DNA of 64,000 bases, taken from positions 2,480,001 to 2,544,000 of the forward strand of contig NZ_CP031229.1 of NCBI RefSeq assembly GCF_003351765.1. Direction: 5' to 3'. Both the position numbers and the translations under genes were made by a program. The stretch is from Ornithinimicrobium avium (GTDB lineage Bacteria; Actinomycetota; Actinomycetes; Actinomycetales; Dermatophilaceae). Positions 8,378 through 16,015 of this stretch are shown in pieces. Numbering within the stretch: position 1 is the stretch's first letter; every line of letters starts with the position of its first letter. The notes below the pieces were generated by a model that was not told where the DNA came from, searched no databases, and was given only the letters and a program-made list of their open reading frames with translations.

Positions 8378-8773
8378 TCAGTCGAGGACGACCGTCGCCT
8401 CGATCTCGATGAGCAGTCCGGGCACGGCCAGGCCGGTGATGCCGACGATGGTCTGCGCGGGGTGCCGGTCGCTGCCCTGGACCTCCTCGATGCCCGCGGT
8501 GATCACCTTGAACTCGGTCGGCGCGGTGGTGTAGATGGTGCGGCGGACCACCTGGTCCCAGCCTGCGCCGATCGAGGAGAGGGCCATCTCCAGGTTGCGC
8601 ATCGCGGCCACGGTCTGGGCGCGCAGGTCCTCGCCCCCGATCACGGAGAAGTCCGGGGCCAGCGCCACCTGCCCCGCGATGTAGGCGGTGCGCGCTCCCC
8701 GGGCGACGGTCACGTGGCTGAAGCCGGGGGCGGGGTGGAGTCCGTCGGGGTCGATGAGGTCACGCGTGGTCAT
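8378..8773 (-). CDS. RidA-like protein lacking the catalytic arginine
   Basis: 131-aa RidA-superfamily protein with the fold-typical GFSHVTVARGARTAYIAGQV start and the LIEIEATVVLD end. Where active RidA proteins have an ARLP-type arginine before the VEIEA strand, this one reads GITGLAVPGLLIEIEA with no arginine. It therefore probably lacks 2-imino acid deaminase activity and belongs to one of the Rid subfamilies of unknown reaction. It lies 82 nt downstream of the cupin gene on the same strand and is probably co-transcribed with it. Confidence 0.82.
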   Translation of the reverse strand: MTTRDLIDPDGLHPAPGFSHVTVARGARTAYIAGQVALAPDFSVIGGEDLRAQTVAAMRNLEMALSSIGAGWDQVVRRTIYTTAPTEFKVITAGIEEVQGSDRHPAQTIVGITGLAVPGLLIEIEATVVLD

Positions 8774-8855
8774 GGGTGCGCTCCGTCCGGGAGAGGAGTG
8801 GGGCCGGGCCGAGCCGGCCGGGAACGGGAGGTCAGGCTGGGTTTCAGCTCCGCGC

Positions 8856-9233
8856 TCAGGCGTTGGCCGTCACCGCCTCCTCGGCGAACTGGCTGAGCAT
8901 GTCGACGTCCATCATGAAGGACACCGAGCCATCCTCGGCGAGGAACGCGGACGGTCCCTGGGCGACCATGATGTGCACGACCTCCTCCTGGAAGAACAAC
9001 GGGCTGTGCGTCGCGCCGTCCGGCTCGATGACGTAGTCGCCGGTCTTGAAGTGGCCGGCCTGCTCGTGATGGCCCGAGCCCTTGATGATGTAGATCTCGG
9101 ACAGTCCGAGGTGCTGGTGCGGCGGCAGCACGGAGCCCTTCTCCGAGCGGATCATGATCGTCCACGCGCCGCTCGCCCGGTCCAGGCGCAGCACCTTGAT
9201 GCCCACGCCCGGAGCCAGCGTTCGCCACTGCAT
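8856..9233 (-). CDS. Cupin-domain protein, ChrR/2,4'-dihydroxyacetophenone-dioxygenase-like
   Basis: 125-aa single-domain cupin. The first metal motif is in LPPHQHLGLSEIYIIKGSG (HxH...E) and the second region contains EPDGATHSPLFF. The overall pattern resembles the ChrR-like cupins annotated as 2,4'-dihydroxyacetophenone dioxygenase family. The only in-frame ATG is at 9233, but homologs as I remember them begin upstream with a DTDAMxW segment, and residues DTDAMQW are encoded here across that ATG. A good ribosome binding site (AGGAG) and ATG lie at 9286 in a different phase, 53 nt upstream, so a 1-nt indel in the 5' end is suspected. It could oxidise a ring or ketone intermediate of the surrounding pathway. 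Confidence 0.75.
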   Translation of the reverse strand: MQWRTLAPGVGIKVLRLDRASGAWTIMIRSEKGSVLPPHQHLGLSEIYIIKGSGHHEQAGHFKTGDYVIEPDGATHSPLFFQEEVVHIMVAQGPSAFLAEDGSVSFMMDVDMLSQFAEEAVTANA

Positions 9234-9309
9234 GGCGTCCGTGTCGAGACGACGCCACCGTCGCTGTCTGTCGTGGTCGAGCTCATCTGCAACTCCTGAC
9301 TACTCCCAT

Positions 9310-9326
9310 GTCGTAGTCGTTACGAC
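9310..9326. promoter_or_regulatory. Inverted repeat in divergent promoter region
   Basis: GTCGTA (9310-9315) and TACGAC (9321-9326) form a perfect 6-bp inverted repeat with a 5-nt spacer between the divergent cupin and cyclase genes. A TATAG-containing element lies at 9343-9348, one of very few AT-rich words here. Probable operator for both directions. Confidence 0.45.
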
Positions 9327-9479
9327 GATGATCCAGGGACCATATAGGTGTGGCGCCCGCCTGGCAATGGTCCTCAGGACCGCGCGTGCCACGGGGGTCT
9401 TCCTGCCGCGTCGTTGACGCCCGTCACGGACGCGTCATAGGCTGCCCGCACCCCACGTCCCCGCCTTCCGGAGGTCCCC

Positions 9480-10250
9480 GTGTCCGTCCTCGCCCAGCTC
9501 GCAGACGCTCTTCGTGACGGCCGCATCGAGGTGATCGACCTCACCGCGCCGCTGTCCTCGGAGACGCCGCTGCTCGAGCTGCCGCCGCAGTTCGGCCAGA
9601 CCGCGCAGTTCCAGCTCGAGGAGATCAGCCGCTACGACGACCGCGGGCCGGCCTGGTACTGGAACAACTTCCGCACCGGCGAGCACACCGGCACCCACTT
9701 CGACGCGCCCAACCACTGGGTGACCGGCAAGGACCTCGCCGACATCTCCAGCGTCCCGGTGGACGCCTTCGTGCGGCCGGCCGCGGTGCTGGACGTCACC
9801 GAGCGGGTGGACGCCGACCCCAACTTCCTCATCGAGCGCGAGCACGTCGAGGCCTGGGTCGAGGAGAACGGCCCGTTGCCCGCCGGGGGCTGGCTGCTGT
9901 GCCGCACGGGCTGGTCCCGGCGCACGACGCAGCAGGACATGATCAACAACACCGAGACCGGTCCGACGAGCCCGGGCATGTCTGCGGACTGCGTCCGTTG
10001 GGTGGCCCAGCTCGCCGACCTGGTCGGCATCGGGGTCGAGACCGTGGGGACCGACGCGGGCGCAGCGCACTCCTTCGACCCGCTCTTCCCGTGCCACGAC
10101 CTGCTCATGGGCGCCGGCAAGTACGGCCTGGCCCAGCTCCAGAACCTCGACAGGCTGCCCGCGACGGGCGCGATGGTGCTGGCCTCACCCCTGAAGATCG
10201 TGGGCGGGTCGGGCTCGCCGGCGCGCGTCCTCGCGCTCGTCGAGGGCTAG
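9480..10250 (+). CDS. Cyclase-family metal-dependent hydrolase (kynurenine formamidase-like fold)
   Basis: 256-aa member of the putative cyclase / KynB-like superfamily. The metal-binding signature is HTGTHFDAPNHW (HxGTHxDxPxH), and VGIGVETVGTDAGAAHSFDP is a second conserved block. Members hydrolyse amides, lactones or act on cyclic diketones, with Zn or Mn. GTG 9480 has GGAGG 6 nt upstream. It is followed 14 nt later by a TPP enzyme on the same strand, suggesting an operon. The combination hydrolase plus TPP-dependent lyase suggests ring opening followed by C-C cleavage, but the substrate is unknown. Confidence 0.85.
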   Translation: MSVLAQLADALRDGRIEVIDLTAPLSSETPLLELPPQFGQTAQFQLEEISRYDDRGPAWYWNNFRTGEHTGTHFDAPNHWVTGKDLADISSVPVDAFVRPAAVLDVTERVDADPNFLIEREHVEAWVEENGPLPAGGWLLCRTGWSRRTTQQDMINNTETGPTSPGMSADCVRWVAQLADLVGIGVETVGTDAGAAHSFDPLFPCHDLLMGAGKYGLAQLQNLDRLPATGAMVLASPLKIVGGSGSPARVLALVEG

Positions 10251-10264
10251 GTCGAGCTCCTCCC

Positions 10265-11905
10265 ATGCTCGTTTCTGAGGCGGTCGGCCGGGCGCTGGTG
10301 GCCTGCGGTGTCGACCACGTCTTCGGGGTGGTCGGCTCCGGCAACTTCCACGTCACCAATGCCATGGTCGCGGCTGGCGCCCGCTTCGTGGCGACCCGGC
10401 ACGAGGGGGGCGCGGCGACGGCTGCCGACGGCTACGCCCGGGTCTGCGGGCGGCCGGCCGCGATCACGGTCCACCAGGGGTGCGGCTTCACCAACAGCCT
10501 GACCGGGGTCGCCGAGGCGGCCAAGAGCCGGACCCCCCTGGTCCTGATCGCGCCCGAGTCGGTCGAGCCACGCTCCAACTTCTACGTCGACCAGGAGGCG
10601 ATGGCCCGCTCCGTCGGCGCCGTTCCGCACCGGGTCACCTCGCCCTCCGAGGCGGTCGCCCAGACGGTCGCCGCCGTCGCCGAGGCCGTCCACGGGCGTC
10701 GCACCGTCGTGCTCAACCTGCCGCTGCACGTGCAGGAGCAGGACGTGCCCGACGGCGCCCTCGACGCCGTCGCCCTGCCCCCTGCGCCCTCACCGGTCGT
10801 CCCCTCGCCGCAGGACGTCGAGCGTCTCGCCGACGCCCTCCGCGCCGCGCAGCGCCCGGTCTTCGTCGTCGGCCGTGGCGGTCGCACGCACGCGGCGCGG
10901 GACGCGGTGCGCGAGCTCGCCGACCGCTCCGGCGCGCTGCTGGCGACCTCGGCCGTGGCCAAGGGCCTCTTCCACGACCATCCCTGGCAGCTCGACGTCT
11001 CGGGCGGGTTCTCCTCGCCGCTGACCGCCGAGCTCGTGCAGGGCGCCGACCTCATCGTCGGCTGGGGCTGCGCGCTCAACATGTGGACGATGCGGCACGG
11101 CCGGCTCATCGCGGACGGGGCGACCGTCGTCCAGGTCGACGACACCGCCGACGCCCTCGGCGCCCACCGCGAGCTGACCTTCGGCGTCCTGGGCGACGTG
11201 GCGGCCACCGCCGCCGCGGCGACCGACCTCCTGGGCGAGCGGCGCACGGCATACCGCAGGCCCGAGGTGGGCGAGCGGCTCGACAAGGAGCTGCGCTGGA
11301 GGGACGTCCCCTACGACGACACCGGCGGGGACGGTCGGATCGACCCGCGCACCCTGTCCGTCGCGCTGGACGACCTGCTGCCGGCCGAGCGCGTGGTGTC
11401 CGTCGACTCGGGCAACTTCATGGGCTACCCGAGCATGTTCCTGGGCGTGCCCGACGAGGAGGGCTTCTGCTTCACGCAGGCCTTCCAGTCGATCGGGCTG
11501 GGTCTGGCGACCGCCATCGGGGCGGCCCTGGCCCGGCCGGACCGGCTGCCCGTGGCGGCGCTCGGCGACGGCGGTGCGCTCATGGCCGCCGCCGAGCTGG
11601 ACACCGTCGCGCGGCTGGGCCTGCCGATGCTGGTCGTGGTCTACGACGACGAGGCCTACGGCGCCGAGGTGCACCACTTCGGCCCCGGCGGCCACGACGT
11701 GGGCATCGTGCGCTTCCCGGAGACGGACATCGCCGCGATCGGGCGGGGCTACGGGTTCGAGGCGGTGACCGTGCGGACCGTCGAGGACCTGGCGCCGGTG
11801 CGCGACTGGCTCGCGTCAGACACCAGCGGACCGATGCTGGTCCACGCCAAGGTCACCTCGGAGGAGCCGTCGTGGTGGCTGGAGGAGGCGTTCCGGGGTC
11901 ACTGA
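10265..11905 (+). CDS. Thiamine-pyrophosphate-dependent enzyme (acetolactate synthase/decarboxylase superfamily)
   Basis: 546-aa three-domain TPP enzyme. The N-terminal PYR domain has the activating glutamate in RHEGGAA (Glu47). The C-terminal PP domain has the TPP motif beginning ALGDGGALMAAAELD and ending in VVVYDDEAYGAE, where Asp-Asp replaces the more common Asn-Asn. The central domain resembles that of acetolactate synthase and benzoylformate decarboxylase. No regulatory ilvN-like gene accompanies it, so branched-chain amino acid synthesis is unlikely; a decarboxylase, lyase or diketone hydrolase role fits the operon with the cyclase-family hydrolase. ATG 10265 is the first start after the upstream stop. 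Confidence 0.85.
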   Translation: MLVSEAVGRALVACGVDHVFGVVGSGNFHVTNAMVAAGARFVATRHEGGAATAADGYARVCGRPAAITVHQGCGFTNSLTGVAEAAKSRTPLVLIAPESVEPRSNFYVDQEAMARSVGAVPHRVTSPSEAVAQTVAAVAEAVHGRRTVVLNLPLHVQEQDVPDGALDAVALPPAPSPVVPSPQDVERLADALRAAQRPVFVVGRGGRTHAARDAVRELADRSGALLATSAVAKGLFHDHPWQLDVSGGFSSPLTAELVQGADLIVGWGCALNMWTMRHGRLIADGATVVQVDDTADALGAHRELTFGVLGDVAATAAAATDLLGERRTAYRRPEVGERLDKELRWRDVPYDDTGGDGRIDPRTLSVALDDLLPAERVVSVDSGNFMGYPSMFLGVPDEEGFCFTQAFQSIGLGLATAIGAALARPDRLPVAALGDGGALMAAAELDTVARLGLPMLVVVYDDEAYGAEVHHFGPGGHDVGIVRFPETDIAAIGRGYGFEAVTVRTVEDLAPVRDWLASDTSGPMLVHAKVTSEEPSWWLEEAFRGH

Positions 11906-11911
11906 CCGCCC

Positions 11912-12114
11912 CTGCGGCGCGCACGAGCCACTCACGTGGGTGAGGTAGGCCCGCGATCTGCCTCTGCGGCGTGCAGGAACCACTCACGTGAGCGGGTCGA
12001 GCACGGCCACGGCCCCTGCGGCGTGCAGAAACCACTCACGTGAGCGGGTCGAGCACGGGCACGGGCCCAGCGGCGTGCAGGACCCACTCACGTGAGCGGG
12101 TTGCGCGCGCAGAC
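11912..12114. repeat. Four-copy tandem repeat with 52-bp period
   Basis: Four units begin at 11912, 11964, 12016 and 12068, exactly 52 bp apart. Each starts with a (C)TGCGGCGYGCA-type segment and contains the palindrome CTCACGTGAG, at 11983-11992, 12035-12044 and 12087-12096; the first unit has the variant CTCACGTGGG at 11931-11940. The second and third units are nearly identical; the outer two are diverged. The array fills the gap between two convergent genes and the last unit runs into the stop of the flavin reductase. Confidence 0.9.
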
Positions 12115-12789
12115 CTACTGGCCCAGCTCGCCCAGCAGCGTCTCGAAGTCGGTCACGTCCGTCTCGACCCCGTTGCCCGAGCGGCGCCGCCTCGGCGCGA
12201 CGAGCTCCTCGGCGCTGGCGGCGAAGCCGGCCACCGACCCGCTCTCGGAGACGACGAGCGCGGCCAGCTCGGAGGCGGCGCGGGCGACGCGCCCGGCGAG
12301 CCCCCCGCCGCCCTCGCCGCCGCCGAAGTCCTCGGTCGCGGCGAAGACGCCGGTCGGCACGACGACCGCGCGCAGGTAGGTGAACAGCGGCCGCAGCGCG
12401 TGGTCGAGCACGAGCTGGTGGCGCGCGGTGCCAGCCGTCGCGGCGATGACGACGGGCATCCCGTTGATCGCGTCGGTGTCGAGCACGTCCATGAACATCT
12501 TGAACAGGCCCGAGTAGCTGGCGGTGAACACCGGCGTGACCGCGATCAGGCCGTCGGCCGAGGTGACCAGGTCGCGGGCTCGCTTGACCCGGCCGGTGGG
12601 CATACCCCCGGCGGTCATGGTGGTGGCCAGGTCCTGCGCCAGCTCGCGCAGCTCGATGACCTCGACCTCGACGCTCTCGCCGCGGGCGCTGACCTCGGCG
12701 CCGACCGCGTCGGCCAGGCGGTCGGCGAGCAGCCGGGTGGACGACGGCCGGGACAGCCCGGCCGTGATGACGACGATTCGACGGGACAT
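12115..12789 (-). CDS. NAD(P)H-dependent FMN reductase, CE1759 family
   Basis: 224-aa flavodoxin-fold reductase. The FMN phosphate region is ITAGLSRPSSTRLLADRL near the N-terminus, and the flavin-contacting motif TPVFTASYSGLFKMFMDVLD is at about residues 85-104. A Gly-rich insertion (EDFGGGEGGGGLAG) is near residue 155. Such proteins are typically encoded directly after a CE1758-type LLM oxidoreductase, as here, and supply it with reduced flavin. The pair is on the minus strand with about 65 nt between genes and probably shares the operator at 14003-14020. Confidence 0.9.
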   Translation of the reverse strand: MSRRIVVITAGLSRPSSTRLLADRLADAVGAEVSARGESVEVEVIELRELAQDLATTMTAGGMPTGRVKRARDLVTSADGLIAVTPVFTASYSGLFKMFMDVLDTDAINGMPVVIAATAGTARHQLVLDHALRPLFTYLRAVVVPTGVFAATEDFGGGEGGGGLAGRVARAASELAALVVSESGSVAGFAASAEELVAPRRRRSGNGVETDVTDFETLLGELGQ

Positions 12790-12854
12790 GCAGTCAGTCT
12801 CCTGGAGGTATGGCGTGCGCCCGGGGACGGGGTCCGTCCCCGGGCGGCGGGTGG

Positions 12855-13982
12855 TCAGCTGGTGGCCGCGGCGGCGCGGGCGGGCGCGACGAGGTGGAAC
12901 GTGCTCTCCGGGCCCTGCGCCACGAGCGAGCCGTGGGTGGGCGGGTCGCTGGGCACGTGTGCGGGACGACGGGCCTCGAACTCCTTGCGCAGCACCGGGA
13001 CGACCTCGGTGCCGAGCATCTCGACCTGCTCCAGGACCATCTCGATCGGCAGGCCGGCGTGGTCCATGAGGAAGAGCTGCCGTTGGTAGTCGCCGACCGC
13101 GTCGGCGAAGCCGAGCGTGCGCTCGATGACCATCTCCGGGGTGCCCACGGTCAGCGGGGTGGCCTGGGTGAACTGCTCCATGCTCGGGCCGTGGCCGTAG
13201 ACGGGCGCGTTGTCGAAGTAGGGCCGGAAGGTCCTCTTCGCCTCCGCCTCGGTGGCGGCCATGAAGGCCTGCCCGCCGAGCCCGACGATGGCCTGGTCGG
13301 CCGAGCCGTGGCCGTAGTGCTCGAACCGGCGGCGGTAGAGGTTCACCATCTGGGCGGTGTGCTCGATGTTCCAGAAGATGTTGTTGTGGAAGAAGCCGTC
13401 GCCGTAGTAGGCGGCCTGCTCGGCGATCTCGGTGGACCGGATCGAGCCGTGCCAGACGAACGGCGGGGTGTCGTCGAGCGGGCGCGGCGTGGAGGTGAAG
13501 CCGTGCAGCGGGGTGCGGAACTTGCCCTCCCAGTCCACGACCTCCTCACGCCACAGGCGGCGCAGCAGGTGGTAGTTCTCCACCGCGAGCGGGATGCCCT
13601 GGCGGATGTCCTTGCCGAACCACGGGTAGACCGGACCGGTGTTGCCGCGGCCCATCATCAGGTCGACGCGACCCTTGGCCAGGTGCTGCAGGAAGGCGTA
13701 GTCCTCCGCGATGCGCACCGGGTCGGTGGTGGTGATCAGGGTGGTGGCCGTCGACAGGATCAGCCGCTCGGTCTGGGCGGCGATGAAGGCCAGGTGGGTG
13801 GTCGGCGCCGACGGCACGAACGGCGGGTTGTGGTGCTCGCCGGTGGCGAAGACGTCGAGCCCGACCTCCTCGGCCTTCAGGGCGATGCGGGTCATCGCCT
13901 CGATGCGCTCGCCCTCGGTGGGCGTGCGGCCGGTGGTCGGGTCCATGGTCACGTCGCCGACGCTGAAGAGTCCGAGCTGCAT
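12855..13982 (-). CDS. LLM-class flavin-dependent oxidoreductase, CE1758 family
   Basis: 375-aa luciferase-like monooxygenase family protein with a TIM-barrel fold. The N-terminus (GLFSVGDVTMDPTTGRTPTE) and GEHHNPPFVPSAPTTHLAF are typical of the CE1758 group, and GRVDLMMGRGNTGPVYPWFG is a further conserved block. It would use FMNH2 from the downstream reductase to oxidise an unknown substrate. The frame is open upstream into the regulator region, but ATG 13982 has AGAAGG 9 nt upstream and lies just below the operator. The neighbouring two-component genes end 110 nt upstream and are not obviously linked. Confidence 0.9.
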   Translation of the reverse strand: MQLGLFSVGDVTMDPTTGRTPTEGERIEAMTRIALKAEEVGLDVFATGEHHNPPFVPSAPTTHLAFIAAQTERLILSTATTLITTTDPVRIAEDYAFLQHLAKGRVDLMMGRGNTGPVYPWFGKDIRQGIPLAVENYHLLRRLWREEVVDWEGKFRTPLHGFTSTPRPLDDTPPFVWHGSIRSTEIAEQAAYYGDGFFHNNIFWNIEHTAQMVNLYRRRFEHYGHGSADQAIVGLGGQAFMAATEAEAKRTFRPYFDNAPVYGHGPSMEQFTQATPLTVGTPEMVIERTLGFADAVGDYQRQLFLMDHAGLPIEMVLEQVEMLGTEVVPVLRKEFEARRPAHVPSDPPTHGSLVAQGPESTFHLVAPARAAAATS

Positions 13983-14002
13983 GTGGCTCACCTTCTGAGA
14001 AG

Positions 14003-14020
14003 TAGTTGACGAATCAACTA
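14003..14020 (-). promoter_or_regulatory. MarR-type operator over the -10 of the LLM/FMN reductase operon
   Basis: TAGTTGA (14003-14009) and TCAACTA (14014-14020) form a perfect 7-bp inverted repeat with a CGAA spacer. On the minus strand a TATAGT -10-like hexamer overlaps the outer end (14022-14017), so a bound protein would block transcription. The pattern resembles MarR-family operators; no marR gene is in the window, so the repressor would be encoded elsewhere. Confidence 0.65.
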
Positions 14021-14092
14021 TAGGAACAGGAGCACCTTCCTGTCTATTCCACGACACCCCGACCCGTCCGTCCACACGGGCGCCGAGGGCGC

Positions 14093-14755
14093 TCAGTCGA
14101 TCAGCCCGGCCGCCCGCGCCGAGGCCACCGCCGCGGTCCGGCTCTCCGCACCGAGCTTGCCGAAGAGATGGTTCAGGTGCGTCTTGACCGTCGCCTCGCT
14201 GACGAACAGGCTGCGCGCCACCTCCCGGTTGGACATCCCGTCGGCGACCAGCCGCAGCACCTCGAGCTCGCGCGGCGACAGCTCGGCCCGCCGCACCCGC
14301 ATGGTCGCCACCACGCGCTCGGTCAGCTCGGGGCCGAAGAGGGTCTCCCCCCGGGCGGAGGCCTCGATGGCGGCCACGATCGCGGCCGGCGCGGCGTCCT
14401 TGAGCAGGTACCCGGAGGCCCCCGCCTCGACCGCCCGCACCAGGTCGGCGTCGTGGTCGTAGGTGGTGAGGATCAGCACCGCGGGCGCGCCCGCCGCTGC
14501 CCCGGCGCGCAGCGCACGGCTCACCTCGACCCCGTCCGGGCCGTCCCCGAGCCGCAGGTCGCACAGGACGACGTCCGGCCGCAGCTCGCGCGCCAGCCTG
14601 ACCGCCTCGTCGCCGTCGCCCGCCTCGCCCACCACCCGCAGCCCGGGCTGGACGGACAGCAGGGCGAGCAGGCCCGCGCGCACGACGGGGTGGTCGTCGA
14701 CGACCAGGACGCTGACGGCTGCGCCGACGTCGGGGTATGGGGTCTCGCCGGTCAC
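14093..14755 (-). CDS. Response regulator, NarL/LuxR family
   Basis: 220-aa two-component response regulator. The receiver domain (about residues 14-130) has DDHP acidic residues, the phosphoacceptor Asp in DVVLCDLRLGDGPDG, the Thr of ILTTYD and the Lys in YLLKDAAP. A LuxR-type HTH follows (LSPRELEVLRLVADGMSNRE, about residues 155-174). The GTG start at 14755 overlaps the kinase stop by GTGA. It should be phosphorylated by the kinase just upstream and is the best candidate to bind the palindrome shared by the promoters at 18144-18199 and 20324-20379. Confidence 0.92.
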   Translation of the reverse strand: MTGETPYPDVGAAVSVLVVDDHPVVRAGLLALLSVQPGLRVVGEAGDGDEAVRLARELRPDVVLCDLRLGDGPDGVEVSRALRAGAAAGAPAVLILTTYDHDADLVRAVEAGASGYLLKDAAPAAIVAAIEASARGETLFGPELTERVVATMRVRRAELSPRELEVLRLVADGMSNREVARSLFVSEATVKTHLNHLFGKLGAESRTAAVASARAAGLID

Positions 14756-16011
14756 CCGTCCGCCACCCCGCCCCGAGGCTGGGTCCGCGCCAGCGGCACG
14801 GAGGCGCTCACCGCGGTGCCGCCGCCCGGCTCGGACTCGACGTCGAGGCCGCCGCCGAGCTCGCGCAGCCGCTGGCGGGAGGCGCGCAGCCCGTAGCCGC
14901 CGCGGCTCACGTCGGCGTCCTCCACGACCGCGGCCGGGTCGAAGCCGCGCCCGTCGTCGACGACGTCGAGCCGGACGGAGTCCTCGGCCTCGGCGACGGT
15001 GAGGACGACCGCCGAGGCATGGGCGTGCTGACGCACGTTGGCGAGGGCGGACTGGGCGACGCGCAGGAGGGCCACCTCGACGACCGGCGGGAGCGCGGCG
15101 ACGTCACCCTCGACGCGGACCTCGCCGGCCACGCCGCTCTCCTCGGTGAAGCGGTCCACGATCCGGCGCAGCGCCTCGACCAGCCCCGACTCCAGCGGTG
15201 CCGGGGCGAGCGCGCCGACGACGCGGCGCGCCTCGTCCAGGCCCTCGGCGGCGGAGGTCTCGATCTGCGCCAGCAGCCGCCGCTCGGCCTCCTGGTCCTG
15301 GGTGGCCGCGCCGGCGCGCGCCAGCAGCAGGATCGAGGAGAAGCCCTGGGCGAGGGTGTCGTGGATGTCCCGGGAGAGCCTCGTCCGCTCGGCCAGGACG
15401 CCGGCCGAGCGCTGCACCTCGGCGAGCTCGGCGTGCAGCACCTCGGTCTCCTCCTGGGCCGCGACGAGGGAGGCGACGAGCCGCTCGCGCTCGAGCCCGT
15501 CACGGACGAGCTGCTGCTGGCCCCGGGAGAGGGCGAGCGCGAAGACCATCCCGACCGCCGGGCCCACGACCTCCGCCACGCTCAGCCCGCCGGGCCACGG
15601 CCGCAGCACCACGACCGCGAGCACCACCGCGCTGAGAACGACACCGAGCCGGAAGGGCAGCAGGTGACCGGCCAGCAGCCACAGCGAGAACGCCACCCAG
15701 ATGAGCTCCGGGCTGACCGCCACGGCGAGCAGCCAGGCGACGACCAGCCCGAGGAACCACCAGCCCCCGGGCCCGACCCGGCGCAGCGCGGCCCCCTCGG
15801 CCGACAGGTGCGGCCCTCCGCCCGGACCGGCCGCCGCGCGGCGGGCGCCCACGGCGTACCAGGCGAGCAGCAGCACGACGGCGCCGACGAGCAGGGCGAG
15901 GGGTGCGCCGGTGGCGAGCGCGCGCCATACCCCGATCGCGACCAGCGCGAGGAAGAGCACGTGCTGGACCAGCGCCAGGCTGCGGATCATCGCGGCGGTC
16001 GAGGTCCTCAC
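14752..16011 (-). CDS. Sensor histidine kinase, HisKA_3 type
   Basis: 419-aa membrane-bound kinase. About five hydrophobic segments occupy residues 10-165, followed by a coiled region, the dimerisation/phosphoacceptor helix with SRDIHDTLAQGFSSIL, and a C-terminal HATPase domain (VVDDGRGFDP, GGYGLRASRQRLRELGG). The GTG start at 16011 follows a GAGGGGG sequence; ATG 15990 is an alternative. It is 4 nt from the MMPL gene stop and overlaps the response regulator. The short loops between membrane segments suggest sensing within the membrane, as in kinases that respond to membrane-active compounds; this is inference. Confidence 0.92.
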   Translation of the reverse strand: MRTSTAAMIRSLALVQHVLFLALVAIGVWRALATGAPLALLVGAVVLLLAWYAVGARRAAAGPGGGPHLSAEGAALRRVGPGGWWFLGLVVAWLLAVAVSPELIWVAFSLWLLAGHLLPFRLGVVLSAVVLAVVVLRPWPGGLSVAEVVGPAVGMVFALALSRGQQQLVRDGLERERLVASLVAAQEETEVLHAELAEVQRSAGVLAERTRLSRDIHDTLAQGFSSILLLARAGAATQDQEAERRLLAQIETSAAEGLDEARRVVGALAPAPLESGLVEALRRIVDRFTEESGVAGEVRVEGDVAALPPVVEVALLRVAQSALANVRQHAHASAVVLTVAEAEDSVRLDVVDDGRGFDPAAVVEDADVSRGGYGLRASRQRLRELGGGLDVESEPGGGTAVSASVPLARTQPRGGVADG

Positions 16012-16015
16012 CCCC

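Noticed and set aside
10265..11905. Acetolactate synthase for branched-chain amino acid synthesis
   Set aside because: No ilvN, ilvC or other ilv genes are adjacent, the TPP motif ends in Asp-Asp rather than Asn-Asn, and the operon partner is a cyclase-family hydrolase.
11912..12114. CRISPR array
   Set aside because: The units are contiguous 52-bp tandem repeats that drift in sequence, with no unique spacers and no cas genes nearby.
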